Of a DNA stretch of 64,000 nt, positions 12,986 to 25,278 are shown piece after piece. Source of the stretch: Ptychodera flava. Its lineage: Eukaryota; Hemichordata; Enteropneusta; Ptychoderidae. The translations under genes and the position numbers were made by a program. Below the pieces are notes generated by a model. The model did not search any database. It saw only the letters and a list, made by a program, of their open reading frames with translations, and had not been told where the DNA came from. The stretch covers positions 34,041,388-34,105,387 of the forward strand of contig NC_091928.1 of NCBI RefSeq assembly GCF_041260155.1, given 5' to 3'. Each line of letters starts with the position of its first letter. The stretch's first letter is position 1.

Positions 12986-13505
12986 CGCCAACCCCAACTC
13001 ACTGCATGGACATCACATTTACGAAATCAAAGTCCAAAGTCAGCTACGACAATTTTAGAATAAGATAGGTTTTCCATCAAACGGGAGCATATTGCCATAA
13101 ATTTTGCACAGGTAGCGTTACACTGGCATTGAAAAAAAGGCGCATGGAACGCGAGCAGTTTCCCTCGCTATCGATAGGAAATGCTTTGAGCAAGACACTT
13201 CCGGGTTCGCAAAAAAACGAGGATCCCATTTACGGAACGCTCAAATATAACTATTTGCTGTGATACATAGCAGAGGCGTATATGTTTGTGATGCTGAGAA
13301 CAGCATCAGTACATAAATGACGGGTTTTAAAAGTTGACGTTTTTTGCGCCGAAACAGACTTCTGAAGGTAGCTCGCTTGGGGAACAGGTCATTCCGACCC
13401 TGTCTGCTTCGACCCAAGTAATTCACACTTGTTTTGGTCACCTCAACCCCGCTACCCAAGTCACTTCGACCCCGTCACACTTTTCACGTTATGTGACGAC
13501 ATTTT
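12986..13505. other. No gene recognised
   Basis: Intergenic sequence. The 72-codon minus-strand frame at 13241-13459 shows no recognisable domain. Confidence 0.35.
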
Positions 13506-14080
13506 ACTGAATATTTAACGCAACTTTGCTAGAGAGAATTGATGGTGTTTCTGTGATAGAACTGTTTGCTTCGAAACAATACTTTGGTTGAATATGTTTG
13601 CACCACGGCCTAGTGCCTACCTGTCTGCGGAGACGATTCAACATGTTCCATAACAAAGCCAAGACAAAAATTGAAAATATAATAAAATGGCTTCACAAAG
13701 GCTGAAATACGCGATACTCGATGAAGTATGAAGTTTGTGAAATGAAATCAAAATTTACAACTCAAGTGTTTGTCTCGGGTAGTACTATATATATAACTGA
13801 ATATTTAACGCAACTTTGCTAGAGAGAATTGATGGTGTTTCTGTGATAGAACTGTTTGCTTCGAAACAATACTTTGGTTGAATATGTTTGCACCACGGCC
13901 TAGTGCCTACCTGTCTGCGGAGACGATTCAACATGTTCCATAACAAAGCCAAGACAAAAATTGAAAATATAAATAAAATGGCTTCACAAAGGCTGAAATA
14001 CGCGATACTCGATGACGTATGAAGTTTGTGAAATGAAATCAAAATTTACAACACAAGTGTTTGTCTCGGGTAGTACTATT
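13506..14080 (+). repeat. Recent tandem duplication, two ~290-bp units
   Basis: Unit one (13506-13795) and unit two (13796-14080) start with 'actgaatatttaacgcaac' and end with 'gtctcgggtagtactat'. Only a few differences are visible, e.g. 'gatgaagtatg' versus 'gatgacgtatg' and one inserted A. No gene is recognisable inside. Confidence 0.9.
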
Positions 14081-14711
14081 GTCCAGACTGTTTTTTCCGT
14101 ACAGTGCAGTATTTGTCAGTGACAAACCTTTGAAATACATTTTTTGCGATGAGCTGGAAATTTGATTAATATCGAGTTAATGTACATAAATATTCCGTTA
14201 TTTACTGGGACACGTTTATTTTCTCAATCCGCAATCTGCGGACTACGTGCTGAAGTACATTGACTGCTCATGTCAACGATCGTTTCTCCCTCTGCAGAGT
14301 TTCTGTATCCCGTTCAAAACGCTGTACCTCGATCACGCGATAGTGACGCTATGTAGCTTTGCAGTATTGAAAACTTATCATAAAATGGCCACCACGTCTA
14401 ACCATAACACGAATTATCGGGATTAGGGAGCATTCGTTTTTTACAGGGAGGGGGGGGGTCGGTGGAAATCAGGGGGGTTGACTTTTACAAAACCGCTTAC
14501 AATCAATGATTGAAGGGGGGGGGGTCAAATTTTACAAAGGTTTGTATTGAGTTATGGAAAAAAAAATTGACTTTGGAATTTCACCGAAATGTTGCTTGTG
14601 TAACCGATGTTTCGAGACGGCAGAATAATAACCGACCGAAGCTCAGCCAAATGTATTTCTCTAGCAGGGCCAACAAGTCCCAGACTGGCGTTAACCTCTC
14701 TAGAGCAGCAA

Positions 14712-14720
14712 CAGAGCATG
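14712..14720. repeat. 9-bp target site duplication, left copy
   Basis: 'cagagcatg' immediately precedes the element start and is repeated at 15122-15130 immediately after its end. Confidence 0.85.
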
Positions 14721-15121
14721 TAGCCCTGAGTACAGGTCTGTGTGTTCCTGGCGTTATACGGCCTCCACCACAGCCCTGCAACGGTCTGTGGAGATAACTG
14801 GGGTCTCTGCAGCGAGATTCAAAATGGGATCTCCATGGGTAAACAACTTGTCGAGTACGTTATGTTTCAGAAAATGAGCGGTTTTGGACGTTAGGAGAAG
14901 TTAATCGCATCTTTTCTGGGATTGGTTAGGAGGTAAAGGTAGGAAGGGAAAGGATTTTGCCCCAATAGAGCAAGATTTGGGCCAAAAAGACCGTTTCTTC
15001 ATTTCGCCCGGTCCAGATCCAGGCCGCAGAGACCTCAGTTCTCTTCATAGACCGTTGCAGGGCTGTGGTAGAGGCCATATAATGCTGGGAACACACATGC
15101 ACAGACCTGTACGCAGGGCTA
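14721..15121. mobile_element. MULE-like non-autonomous transposon, 401 bp, 9-bp TSD
   Basis: Ends are TAGCCCTGAGTACAGGTC and GACCTGTACGCAGGGCTA. About 90 bp from each end are inverted copies, including 'ccaccacagccctgcaacgg' on the left and 'ccgttgcagggctgtggt' on the right. Both flanks carry the identical 9-mer 'cagagcatg'. Long inverted termini plus 9-bp duplications are hallmarks of the Mutator (MULE) superfamily. No transposase is encoded. It is nested inside the G-tract element. Confidence 0.85.
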
Positions 15122-15130
15122 CAGAGCATG

Positions 15131-15894
15131 GGGCATGAAATGAGGAACTAACACACAGTCATATAATGTAACAAACAACTTCTGTATATTACTATATTGT
15201 GTCAAATATCGGGGTCTACATATAAAATAGTAAAACCGTACTTCAAAACTATAAATATTACTCCATGGTAACAATAACCGTACTGATCGACCTCCCGACG
15301 GCAGGAGTCGAACACACTTTCAGAACAAAAACTCTGTTCAAACCCTTTCTAAATGCTTAATTGTTAACAATTTCTATGGAAAACTTAACGTTACCGCAGA
15401 GGTACCTCAGACTTGACCACGCGGCTCGGAAACACAAATAGTTCACACGCGACTTTAACTAATGTTCGATGATGAGCACAATTGTAAGTCCGGTGTAATG
15501 TCCGCACATGAAAGTCGGCGACAACACACGCAATTCACTGCTAAGCAACGTCCAGTTCAGCTACCACGGGAGCAGCCATCTTAGATCTTTTGTTTACTTC
15601 CGGTCGGGACATGCCGAACTAATCTGAAGTCTTACTCTGCTAACTCCGCGCATCGACAAAAGTTCAGTGGAACAATCATAAATAATTTTCTCATGACAAT
15701 CGCAGACATCTGACTGAACTCATAAACGGAATAAAGTTCGCAGTTAACACACAATTTGCTGCAGAAAGATCAGCTTTCAACTTGTGGTGATACTATCATC
15801 TCAGTGTGCAGTGCGTATTGCACATATACGGCATGTATGGCACGCACGGTGAGCAATGTTTGTTTGATCGACTAAGTAGAGGATGACGTAGGGT
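15131..15894. other. No gene recognised
   Basis: No domain or splice-supported exon was seen in this part of the G-tract element interval. Confidence 0.35.
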
Positions 15895-16149
15895 TTAAAT
15901 AAACAGTCCGATCCGCATAAGGTTCGATCTCTGCCACTCACCGGTTTCTTTACATATCTGCTGACTTGAGTAAAACTCAAAATACAGAAATATCTGACTT
16001 AAAAAGCACACGCTGACACTCAAACCTTCAAGTGCAGCATGCAACGTAAAAACTCTCTGGAAAGTTCCCGTCCTGGACTCCCTAGGTATACAGTGATAAC
16101 ACACAAGAACTCCCAGGCAAAATAGAAAATACACAGGTCCTCCATACAT

Positions 16150-16680
16150 AATCTATGAGAAGCTATGAATAATTTCTTTTAAATACAAAACTAGCTAAAT
16201 CTGTGTATTTATAGACTCTTGATTATTGATATTAATGTACTTGATCAGACTAGGGTAATTACCAGTGCATGTGTGAGCAAGAAATTTGATTTTGGAATTT
16301 CACCGAATTGTTAATTCACTATCTTGTCAGAGGAAACTATGAATAATTTTTTTCCACTTATAAAACTAGTTAAATCGGTGTATTTATGTACTCTTGATTA
16401 TTGATATTAGTGTACTTGATTAGACTAGGGTGGTTACAAGTGGATGTTTGTGCAAATATTTTGATTTTGGAATGTCATCTAAATGTTGATTCACTGTCTT
16501 GTCTATGAGGAAACTATGAATAATTTTTTTCCAATACAAAACTCGGTAAATCTGTGTATGTATGTACTTTGATTATTGATATAAGTGTACTTGATTAGAC
16601 TAGAGAGATTACAAGTGCATGTGTGTGTAAGAAATTTCATTTTGGAATTTCACCAAAAATGTTGATTCTCTAGTATGCGT
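16150..16680 (+). repeat. Three-unit tandem repeat, ~200 bp
   Basis: Units share 'actcttgattattgatatt', 'gtacttgat(c/t)agactag' and 'ttttggaatttcacc', followed by 'gaaactatgaataattt'. They are diverged from each other. Confidence 0.75.
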
Positions 16681-17634
16681 GGAAACTTTTTCAGCCCGGG
16701 GCCACAGGGTGCGAAAGGTTAATGAATCAAATCTGATGAATTTTTTTTTTATTGGGGGGGGGGTCACATTTTACAATCGATGAACTGAGGGGGTCAAATT
16801 TTGGAAATTTGTTTTGGAGGGGGGGGTCACCTTTTACATTTCATTTGTCGCTCAAATTCCACCGACCCCCCCCCCCTCCCCGTAAAACCAGATATGAACT
16901 GAAAATGCTCATGTGTTTCATTATATTAGTTATGTCAGGCCAATTTTAAATATTGGGGGAGAGAATTGGAATGTACTTCAATCTAAAGATCTCACTGAGG
17001 GGAACAAAACAAGCCTTGAATGATCAAGATTGGACGAGTAGTTCCGGAGATACAGATTTTTAAAGTGATAAATTTCATATTTTTTTCTGCCGTTCATTAA
17101 AAGTTTTTGACGTTTTTAATTTTAATGAAGTTTTGATGTCAATATATCAGAAATAATACATAAATAACTTTGATGAAAGCTTAAAATCTGTTGGAATATT
17201 TCTTTTGAAACCAATTGTGGCCATTCACTCTAAAAAAACTTATTCAACTACAAATTATATGCGGTCAAAATTTGAATATTATCTAATTTCACCGACCGTA
17301 AAAACAGTGCGTTCACAGAAAAACTAAGTCCACCTAATTAAATATGCAAAAAATAAATATCTCGATTACTCTTCAACATAGAGACATAGAATTTTCAATT
17401 TGTAGGTTTTCAAACATGCTGAATTCAATGAAATCATTCAAAATGATGTCTGACCATTCCTACGTAGTTTCCCTGATCAGCCTTTCAGGTATGCTAATTT
17501 ATGCAAATTATTACATTTCAAAAAGATTTATTCATTGTAAGTTTCTGTAATTAGCAATATGTCAGCTAAATGGGTAACTGCGATCATTGGTGCCAGACTA
17601 GCCCCTAAAAACCACTCATGGTGTGCTATGTATG

Positions 17635-18205
17635 CATTCCGCCACTAAATTTTGTTTGCATTTGTTAACATTAAAGAAAGTAAAATTTTGTTCAGTTTAC
17701 GAAAATTTACCAGTCCCAAAGCATCTTCTGAAGTAAATTCTGAATCACAGTGGTTTCAAACTTTCGAAAGATATGAGTAAGTTCTTTGTTTTACGTGAAT
17801 ATATACAATCTATGAGCACAAGCACCCGGCCTTGCTCGGTCATAACGTCGGTGATGCTCGGGCTTCTAATTGACTCAACGCACTTCTCGATCAATTTCCA
17901 TCAAAATTGCTCGTCAAATTTTCATGACACTTCACAATCTTACTAATTATGAACTAAACTTTATCATCAGAAAGTCAGTTACCCCCAATTTTGCTGTCTT
18001 GAGGTCAAAAATTTCCATCAAAGTCCGTTCGTTTTGCATACTGCGAGCTGCCACCCGATGTTTATTAGCATTTGTTAACAATAAAGCAATATAGTCCATT
18101 CGTTCAGAAAAAAATTACAAGTTCCATTTTTAAAGCATCTTCTGAAGTAAATCCTGAATCACAGTTGTTTCAAACTTTCCAAAATACGAGTAATATTTTG
18201 TTTTT
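17635..18205 (+). repeat. Duplicated ~150-bp segment, ~415 bp apart
   Basis: The block 'aaagcatcttctgaagtaaa' followed by '(t/c)ctgaatcacag(t)ggtttcaaact' occurs near 17718 and again near 18132. Both copies are preceded by 'tttgttaaca(t/a)taaag'. Confidence 0.8.
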
Positions 18206-18285
18206 ACGCAAACATACACTCATCATAACTGTCTACGCAGTACGCGATAGCGTACACACTGGCCTCACTCAAGTCACAATGTCGG

Positions 18286-18410
18286 TAGCTGCAATAATTG
18301 TAGCCCACGGGCCTTTGTTTACCGTGTAGGCTATTCAGCCCCGGCCATGCCAGTGGCTGAATAGCCAACACGGCAAAAGAAAGACATGTGGACTACAATT
18401 ATTGCAGCTA
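18286..18410. repeat. Imperfect palindrome, ~55-bp arms
   Basis: The left arm begins 'tagctgcaataattgtag' and continues to 'ggctattcagcc'. The right arm begins 'ggctgaatagcc' and ends 'ctacaattattgcagcta'. The spacer is about 15 nt. The transcript could fold into a long hairpin, or it may be a foldback MITE. Confidence 0.85.
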
Positions 18411-18429
18411 TGTCGACAGCCAACACGGC

Positions 18430-18760
18430 AAACAAGTATATTCAGATATATATCTCTAATTAGGAAAGTTCATTTAATATGCAAATTAGGAATTGGCTGA
18501 AGGGAAAATGCTTAATGACTTTCCATAATATTGTATTACAGTGTCTTAATGTACATAGCAAGTTTCATCAATTTTGATCAAGTCAATTCAGATAAATATC
18601 CCTCGTTATGAAAATTCATTAATATGCAAATTAGGAATTGGCTGAAGTAAAAATGTTTTTTGATTTTCAATAATATTATATCACAGTATCTTTGATGTAT
18701 ATAGCAAGTTTCAACAACTACAATCAAGTTAATTGAGTAATACACAACCTCTGGTACGCT
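18430..18760 (-). repeat. ~150-bp repeat units, minus orientation
   Basis: Two copies of the 'aaattaggaattggctgaa' unit lie in reverse orientation to the arrays that follow at 19075. Confidence 0.75.
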
Positions 18761-19074
18761 ACATGCACTGCCGATCGTCAGATCGTCTGTGTCTGTCTGT
18801 GTGTCTGTCTGTCTGTTGGTCTGATATCTCGAAAACGGCAGATCAGATTAGAATCAAATCTGGTACATAGATTCAGTTAGCAAATGGCAAGAACTGATTA
18901 GTTTTTGGTGGGTAGGCTTGCATACTTTTTGCTCATCTGCATAATTGATGATTTTAGAAAAAACGGATATTCATTAAAAACGACTACACACAATTTGATG
19001 AGATTTTTACAAATGTTGATCACACCAAGATATATCAGTAGTGGGAACCATTAAGGGGTGACATGAAAGAGAGT

Positions 19075-20100
19075 TGCTAATTTGCATATTTAATGAACTT
19101 TCCTAATTAGGGATATATATCTGATTGACTCGACCAAATCGACCAAACTTGGTATGGATATTAAAGATACTATGATTTAACATTATTGAAAGTCATTAAG
19201 AGTTTTAACTGCAGCCAATTCCTAATTTACATATTTAATGAACTTTGCTAGCTAGAGATATATATTTAAATTGAATGGACCAAAGTTGATGAAACTTGCT
19301 ACATGTATTGAAGCTACAACGATACAACATTTTTGAAAGTCATTAACGTTTTACTTCAGCCAATTCCCAATTTGCATATAATAAACTTTCCAAATTAGGG
19401 ATATATATCTGAATTAACTTGATTGTAGTTGTTGAAACTTGCTATATACATCAAAGATACTGTGATATAATATTATTGAAAATCAAAAAAAAACATTTTT
19501 ACTTCAGCCAATTCCTAATTTGCATATTAAATGAATTTTCATAATTAGGGATATTTATCTAAATTGACTTGATCAAAATTGATGAAACTTGCTATGTACA
19601 TTAAAGACACTATAATACAATATTATTGAAAGTCATTAAGCATTTTCTCTTCAGCCAATTCCCAATTTGCATATTAAATGAACTTTCCTAATTAGAGATA
19701 TATATCTGAATCAACTTGACCAAAGTTGACAAAACTTGCTACATATATTGCAGATACCATGATACAACATTATTGAAAATCATTAAGCATTTTTACTTAA
19801 GCCAATTCCTAATTTACATATTTAATGAACTTTGCTTATTAGGGATATATACTGGGATTTACTTGATCAAAGTTGGCAAAACATGCTATGTCGTTGATGA
19901 TTATACCAGGTTAAAACAATATCAAAAGTCATTTCACATTTTCATGTGAGCTAATTTATAATTTTCATGTCTAATGAGCTTTTACCGCTCGGCATATATG
20001 GCTTGAAGGACTTGGCCAACGGTTATTACACTTGCTATATAAAGTGGTGATCAATGACAGCAGTAAAAGAACTTTAATATTTTTATTTCAGCCAATTACA
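19075..20100 (+). repeat. Array of ~150-bp repeats (about six units)
   Basis: Each unit carries 'cagccaattcctaatttgca', 'tttaatgaactttcctaatt', 'gggatatatatctgaatt', and 'gatactatgatataacatta' with modest divergence. Together with 18430-18760 it forms a large inverted arrangement. Confidence 0.85.
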
Positions 20101-20269
20101 TGTTTGTATACTTCATGACCTAATCGGCGGTGATTATTGTTCATTACGTTGATCATAATATTTTCAATGAAGTTGCAAACATGTGGCCATGGTTAAAATT
20201 CACACATAACCACAATATTTAATGAAACTCGTGAGCATTTTCAGTTCATATCTGGTTTGCTCACGTGTT

Positions 20270-20450
20270 CACACAGTGAGCATATATTCGCAGCGATGTC
20301 TGTGTGTCTGTCTGTCTGTCTGTGTGCTCGATATCTCAAAAACAGCTCATTTGACCAGAATCAAATCTGGTACATAGATTAAGTTTGCAAATGGCAAGAA
20401 CTGATTATTTTTCGGCGGGTTTGGCTTGCTTCCTTTTTGCTCATTTGCAT
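20270..20450 (+). repeat. CTGT-microsatellite dispersed repeat, copy 3
   Basis: A 'gtctgtctgtctgtgtgctc' run is followed by 'gatatctcaaaaacagctca' and 'aatggcaagaactgatta'. It matches 18780-18930 closely and 3225-3430 more distantly. Confidence 0.75.
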
Positions 20451-20579
20451 AATTAATGATTTTAGAAAAAATGGATATATATTAAAACGACTACACACAA
20501 TTTGATGAGATTTGCTACAAATGTTGATTCACACCAAGATATATCAGCTGTGAAAGATATTAAGGGGTGGCATAAAAAA

Positions 20580-21370
20580 CAATGGAGAATTTGTATATTT
20601 AATGAACCTTCCTCATTAGGGATATATATCTGATTTGACTTGATCAAAATGGACAAAACATGGTATGTATATTGAAGATACTATGATTTAACATTATCAT
20701 TCAGTATTGTTATTTCACTAAACTCTTAATTTGCATATTTAATGAACTTTTAAAATCAGGGATATTTATTTGAATTCACTTTACCAAATTGATGAAACTT
20801 GCTAAGTACATTAAAGATACTATGATATAACATTTTTGAAAATCATTAAAAGTTTTACTTCAGCCAATTCCTTATTTACATATTTATTGAACTTCACTAA
20901 TTAGTGATATATCTGAATTGACTCGAGTGAAGTTGATGAATCTTGCTACATATATTGAAGATACTATAAACAACATTATTGAAAGTCATTAAACTTTTTT
21001 ACTTCAGCCAATTCCTAATTTGCATATTTAATGAACTTCCCTCATCAGAGATATTTATCTGTATTGACTAGACCAAATTTGATGATACTTGCTATGTACA
21101 TTAAAAATACTATGATATAACATTGAAAGTCATTAAGCATTTTTACTTTAGCCAATTCCTTATTTGCAAATTTAATGAACTTTCCTAATTAAGGATATTT
21201 ATCTGTCTTGACCAGACCAAAGTTGACGAACTACTTTGTACATTAAAGATATTATGATATGACATTATTGAAAGTCATTTAACATTTTTACTTCAGCCAA
21301 TTCCTAATTTGCATATTAATGAGAACATTTCAGTCAATTCCTAATTTGCATATTTAATGAACTTTCTGAT
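20580..21370 (+). repeat. Second array of the ~150-bp repeats
   Basis: Five or so further copies of the unit described at 19075 follow in the same orientation. The array ends near 21370 and is followed by the 'tcatatctggt' end motif at about 21532. Confidence 0.85.
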
Positions 21371-21539
21371 TGGGATATATACTTGGCTTTGGAATTAATC
21401 TGTGGTGAATATTATTCATTATATGTTGATCATAACACTTTCAATGAAGTTGCAAACATGTGGCAAAGGTTCAAATTTACACATAACTGCAATATAAATA
21501 AACACGGGAACATTTTTAGTTCATATCTGGTAGAGTTAT

Positions 21540-22109
21540 AAAACAGGAATTTTGACAGACTTAACAGAGTATCACCATTTTGTGAACGCATGAGTAATGT
21601 AAATTTTGCTATTGTCGGTAAATCATAATTAAAAGAACGGTAAAAATTCCTTTCTAATTTCATGATATACAGGGCAAACGAGCTTTTTATGGCCACTTAA
21701 TTGTAACTCTGAAATGTTTTGTTATATGATTCATTAAACGACCAATGTATTGTCCTGCAAAGTGTAATAAACTTGTCAGACTATATATGTCATAGTATTT
21801 AAGCATGCATACATACCTTAAGGGACCATGGAAAAAAACCAGGAAATATAAGGAGCCATAGATTTGCTCCATAATTTACCAGGGGAGGGGGCATGCAAAA
21901 AACTCGCGAGGAAAATACAAATTACAACAATTTTATGAATAGAATGTGAGATAGGTGATATTGGACTAGGAATGAGACGGCATTATTGCAGCACTAACCC
22001 TAAAATGTGTCTGTTGGTCTTCATTTGCTTGATTTTGTGTCGGGTGTTAGTTCGCTCAGTTCCGACAATTTGGTCAGCTAACCTAAATTCCTGCCTCCCC
22101 CACTGTGTT
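21540..22109. other. No gene recognised
   Basis: No motif or splice-supported exon was seen. The frames are short. Confidence 0.4.
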
Positions 22110-22755
22110 TCAACCGACACAAAAATTAAGCAGTCGGAAATTATGAAAGTGATTGAAAACAATTGGAAATTTATATTATTTTAACCTCATTAGTTAGTCA
22201 GTGCCGCAATTACAAGGCGTGTGTGTTTTGAGCACGGCAATTTTGACATCATCAGTTTTTGGCTATACTACTTCTACAATGATGCTGCAAGACTTTCTGG
22301 TATCCATGGTGTACGTCATCTTACAGTACTACTACACTCTCAATAATCGGATGACTTTGATATGAAATGTTACTCAATTATAGTATTGTTTTTCGCACGC
22401 CGCACTGTTACATGTATACAAGTCATCGCTGATGACACAATCCTCGCTGGATTATGGTGTCTGAATTACGCTGACTGAACTTGGTAGCTTCATTACAGGG
22501 GAGAGGGTTGAATTTGTTACATGTTGGGAAATCACATAATAGTGGTTTGTGGGAGGGAAGTCATGTTTGTGTACTTTGGACAGTAAAGTTATGGCTGTTG
22601 CTGTTTTTCATGGCAAGATTAATAGTTACATCTGTAAACTGTGGCAGCCATATTGGATCGCATCGCATCATTAATTGACATGCATATGCACACTACAATA
22701 AAATGTCTGTGTGCCAAGTTTGAACGAAATCTGTTAAGGGATAGTTATGCTTCAA
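22110..22755 (+). repeat. Interspersed repeat, copy 2 of the ~640-bp direct pair
   Basis: It matches 690-1338 block for block. The continuing sequence to about 23120 adds two 'gcggccatattgga(t/c)' units absent from copy 1, so copy 2 is the more complete member at its 3' side. Confidence 0.8.
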
Positions 22756-23125
22756 AAACGTGAAAAAAATTGCAACATTATGGCTGCCCGGCGGCCATAT
22801 TGGATCATATCACAAAATAAATTGAATATATATATGCAATATTACTCTATCTATGTACCAACATTGAACGTAATCGGTTCAGGGATAGTTGAGTTATGGT
22901 TCAAAAACATGAAAAATCGCAACAAAATGACCGCTCGGCGGCCATATTGGATTTTATCGCGAAATTATTGACATGGATATTGCATATGTATGCTACAGTT
23001 CTTTATCGTTGCACACAGTTTGAAAAAATTCGGCTCAGGGGTGACAGAGAAACGGCTACTAACGGACGGGCGGACGAAACCCAATCTAGAAGTCCCCGCC
23101 AGACTGCGTCCGTGGGGACTAACAA
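22756..23125 (+). repeat. Repeat tail ending in a GGGGACT-type hairpin
   Basis: Units with 'cggcggccatattgga' are followed by 'acggacgggcggacgaaacc' and then 'agtccccgcc...cgtggggact', an inverted repeat. A comparable 'gacggacggaaggg' plus hairpin end occurs at about 35630-35700. This looks like the 3' end of a widespread non-autonomous element. Confidence 0.6.
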
Positions 23126-24761
23126 GCCGACAGTAATAGCTGCATATTCTTCCATTATCTGCAGCTTTAAACAACACATTACAGGAACATTCCATAGCAA
23201 TTATGCGGTGTAGTATGACTTACGTCTGGATTCATCGAAGTCCGCGGGTCAGTTGTGAAATGTCGTGACTGTTCTTCCATAGTGTGTTAACTCTTTGATG
23301 GAAATTAGGTCTCAGATATCTGAAGCTCGTGGTATATACATCGACTTCAGTTGTTATAAAGAGATAATATATAACTGATTTCGTTAAACGTTTACATTTG
23401 TATACATGGTTCAAACTGCCATGACCTATATGAGGATGGAGACTCATTTCTCGGTCAGAGTTCCATTGGGTAAGAAGCCACCAGCCTCAATTCTACCGGC
23501 GTTTTTATCTTCCTTTAAACAATTATGATGATGGTTTTGGCCTTTATTTCAATTCGATAGACTGGATTGGGCCATTGGCTTTTCTTACACAGTCTCTACA
23601 GTCTCAAGCAATGGAGAATTTGCGCTATGCAGATACAAGTAACAGCAATATTAGGTTAGAGCTAATTTGAAAAAGAAACTATTGCAACGTAGAATGAATG
23701 AATGTTGGTACATTGAAGGTAAAAATGACAATAATAAACTATATTTAAACTAGACCACTTTTTATTCTGATCATTTTGTCTGGGTTTTTGCAAGATATAT
23801 GCGTTCCTGCAAGGGATGGGTCAGCTCATTAAATAAAAGACCGTATTCAGTGCATGCTCACTTTGAAGCAAAAAATAGGCATTTCGTGCCTATGACAATA
23901 TCGTGGTTTTCCCGCTTTGCATCATTGAGAGATTACGTAATTAACACATTTCTACAAGTGACATAATTTTATATTGGCATCTCAAACATGTGGACATATG
24001 TATTGCAAGGCCAATAGATGCAAACGTCCATTTCGGACAAGGTATACGCAGAACCATTAAAAGTTGCTATATCATTACACAAGCAATGCACGAAACTCTT
24101 TGACGTACTCGTAACTTCTCAGAAAGGCTGTCAATGCATGGTTAATTGTTGCGCAGAACGGGACAGGATGAAAAGGCAAATTGTTTTTGGATGAAAAGGT
24201 TTCGTGTGGCTCATTCACGGCAGTTTGTCTTTGAAACGATTGCAATGTTTTGAATTCATCTGTACTGTTTAGATAATTTGGAAAGAGGATTTAGGATCAA
24301 AAGGGACCATTTATCCCTAAATGTTTTTAGCAGAACTACAAATTTAAAACAAGCTTTTGTTTCCTATAATAGAGCCATTTATTCTAATAAAGTATTAATT
24401 CGAAATGAACAGCATAACAACACATTGAATAATAATCTTTTAACCCAACAATCGCATCGAAGACACTGGTTCAACTTGCATAAAAACAGCATTGTCACAA
24501 GAAATTAAATGTGAACAAACAACAGAAAACACATTGGATTCGAAAGTGACTTAGCTATGTCAGAGATATTGCTCGTACAATACTGGTCTTTTTCTGAACA
24601 GAAAAACTACTCGTACAATACTGGACTTTTTCTGAACAGAAAACTTAATTATTTAGATTGTTAGACAAACAACAATACAGGAACATGATTGCATGGTTTT
24701 CCCTTTAATATGGAGTGAATATACAATAAAGATGTGCAAGACCACAATCACAGACAGGTAA
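23126..24761. other. No gene recognised
   Basis: A 76-codon plus-strand frame at 24278-24508 has no identifiable domain. The 'gtacaatactgg(t/a)ctttttctgaacag' stretch near 24570-24640 is duplicated. Confidence 0.4.
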
Positions 24762-24774
24762 TATATATATATAT

Positions 24775-24860
<86 letters not shown>
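24762..24860. repeat. (TA)n microsatellite
   Basis: Almost pure alternating TA for about 100 bp. The 99-codon I/Y frame over it is an artefact. Confidence 0.95.
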
Positions 24861-24865
<5 letters not shown>

Positions 24866-25027
24866 TACCAGGCTGTTAGAGAAATTACACATTGGTTTGT
24901 ATAGTCCATATTTGCTGAAATATATTAAACACTTTTGAGTCCTCAACTTCACTTGTATTTTTGCGCAATTCTACTGATTTAATACTCTGTATGCAGTAAG
25001 ATTTAGATTTCGCAAGATTTTCACCAA

Positions 25028-25278
25028 TTATTGACTAAAGATTCCATATGTCCACTCAATGAACTCGTTTACGATTTTCACTCCTGCGAATTTCTCTTCC
25101 TCATCTTCAATTTTTTCCATCCTAGCTTTCAACGCACGGATTTCAGCATCCTTTTCTGCATTCTCTCTTCGGAGTTTATCGCACTCGGACTGAAGTTTTT
25201 CAGCTCTTGCGATGACCATTTCAGGACGTTCACTCTCGTCTTCCTTTGGTGCCGGCGATGGTGCTCCTAAAATTTGTC
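25028..25278 (-). CDS. GT-like/TRADD-N gene, terminal exon 6 (coiled coil)
   Basis: Reading on the minus strand, a 'ccatctag' acceptor opens this exon with GA, completing a glycine codon begun by the G left from exon 5 (phase 1). It encodes QILGAPSPAPKEDE, a Pro/acidic linker, then a heptad-rich stretch (EKLQSECDKLRRENAEKDAE...ALKARMEKIEDEEE) typical of a coiled coil, and ends KIVNEFIEWTYGIFSQ with a TGA-type stop at 25028. A coiled-coil tail after a TRADD-N domain would favour self-association. No downstream exon is needed. The family of the tail is not recognised. Confidence 0.7.

Larger units (their letters stand above)
14437..16887. mobile_element. G-tract terminal-inverted-repeat element, ~2.45 kb
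   Basis: The left end reads 'ttttttacaggga', a run of nine G, then 'tcggtggaaat'. The right end is its reverse complement: 'attccaccga', a C run, 'tccccgtaaaa'. Further G-tract plus 'tcaaattttacaa/ggaaa' blocks lie just inside both ends. Internally it holds a nested MULE-like element (14721-15121) and three ~200-bp 'actcttgattattgatatt' repeats (about 16150-16660). No transposase is recognisable, so it is non-autonomous or the pairing is incidental. Confidence 0.5.
16886..20258. mobile_element. Composite element bounded by inverted 'accagatatgaactg' ends
   Basis: 'accagatatgaactgaaaat' at about 16886 is mirrored by 'attttcagttcatatctggt' ending near 20258. A second inverted end lies near 21532, so the outer limit may be there. 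Inside are short duplicated segments, a palindrome (18286-18410), CTGT-containing repeats and arrays of the ~150-bp unit. No transposase was recognised. The same end motif at 6232 suggests a family. Confidence 0.45.

Noticed and set aside
18430..21370. Repeat array considered as a CRISPR or satellite centromere
   Set aside because: Units are ~150 bp, diverged and lack unique spacers of constant size; the host is a eukaryote, and orientation changes plus end motifs point to a transposon.
24653..24952. 99-codon minus-strand frame rich in Ile and Tyr
   Set aside because: It is produced by a TA microsatellite. The frame at 37492-37674 has the same origin.
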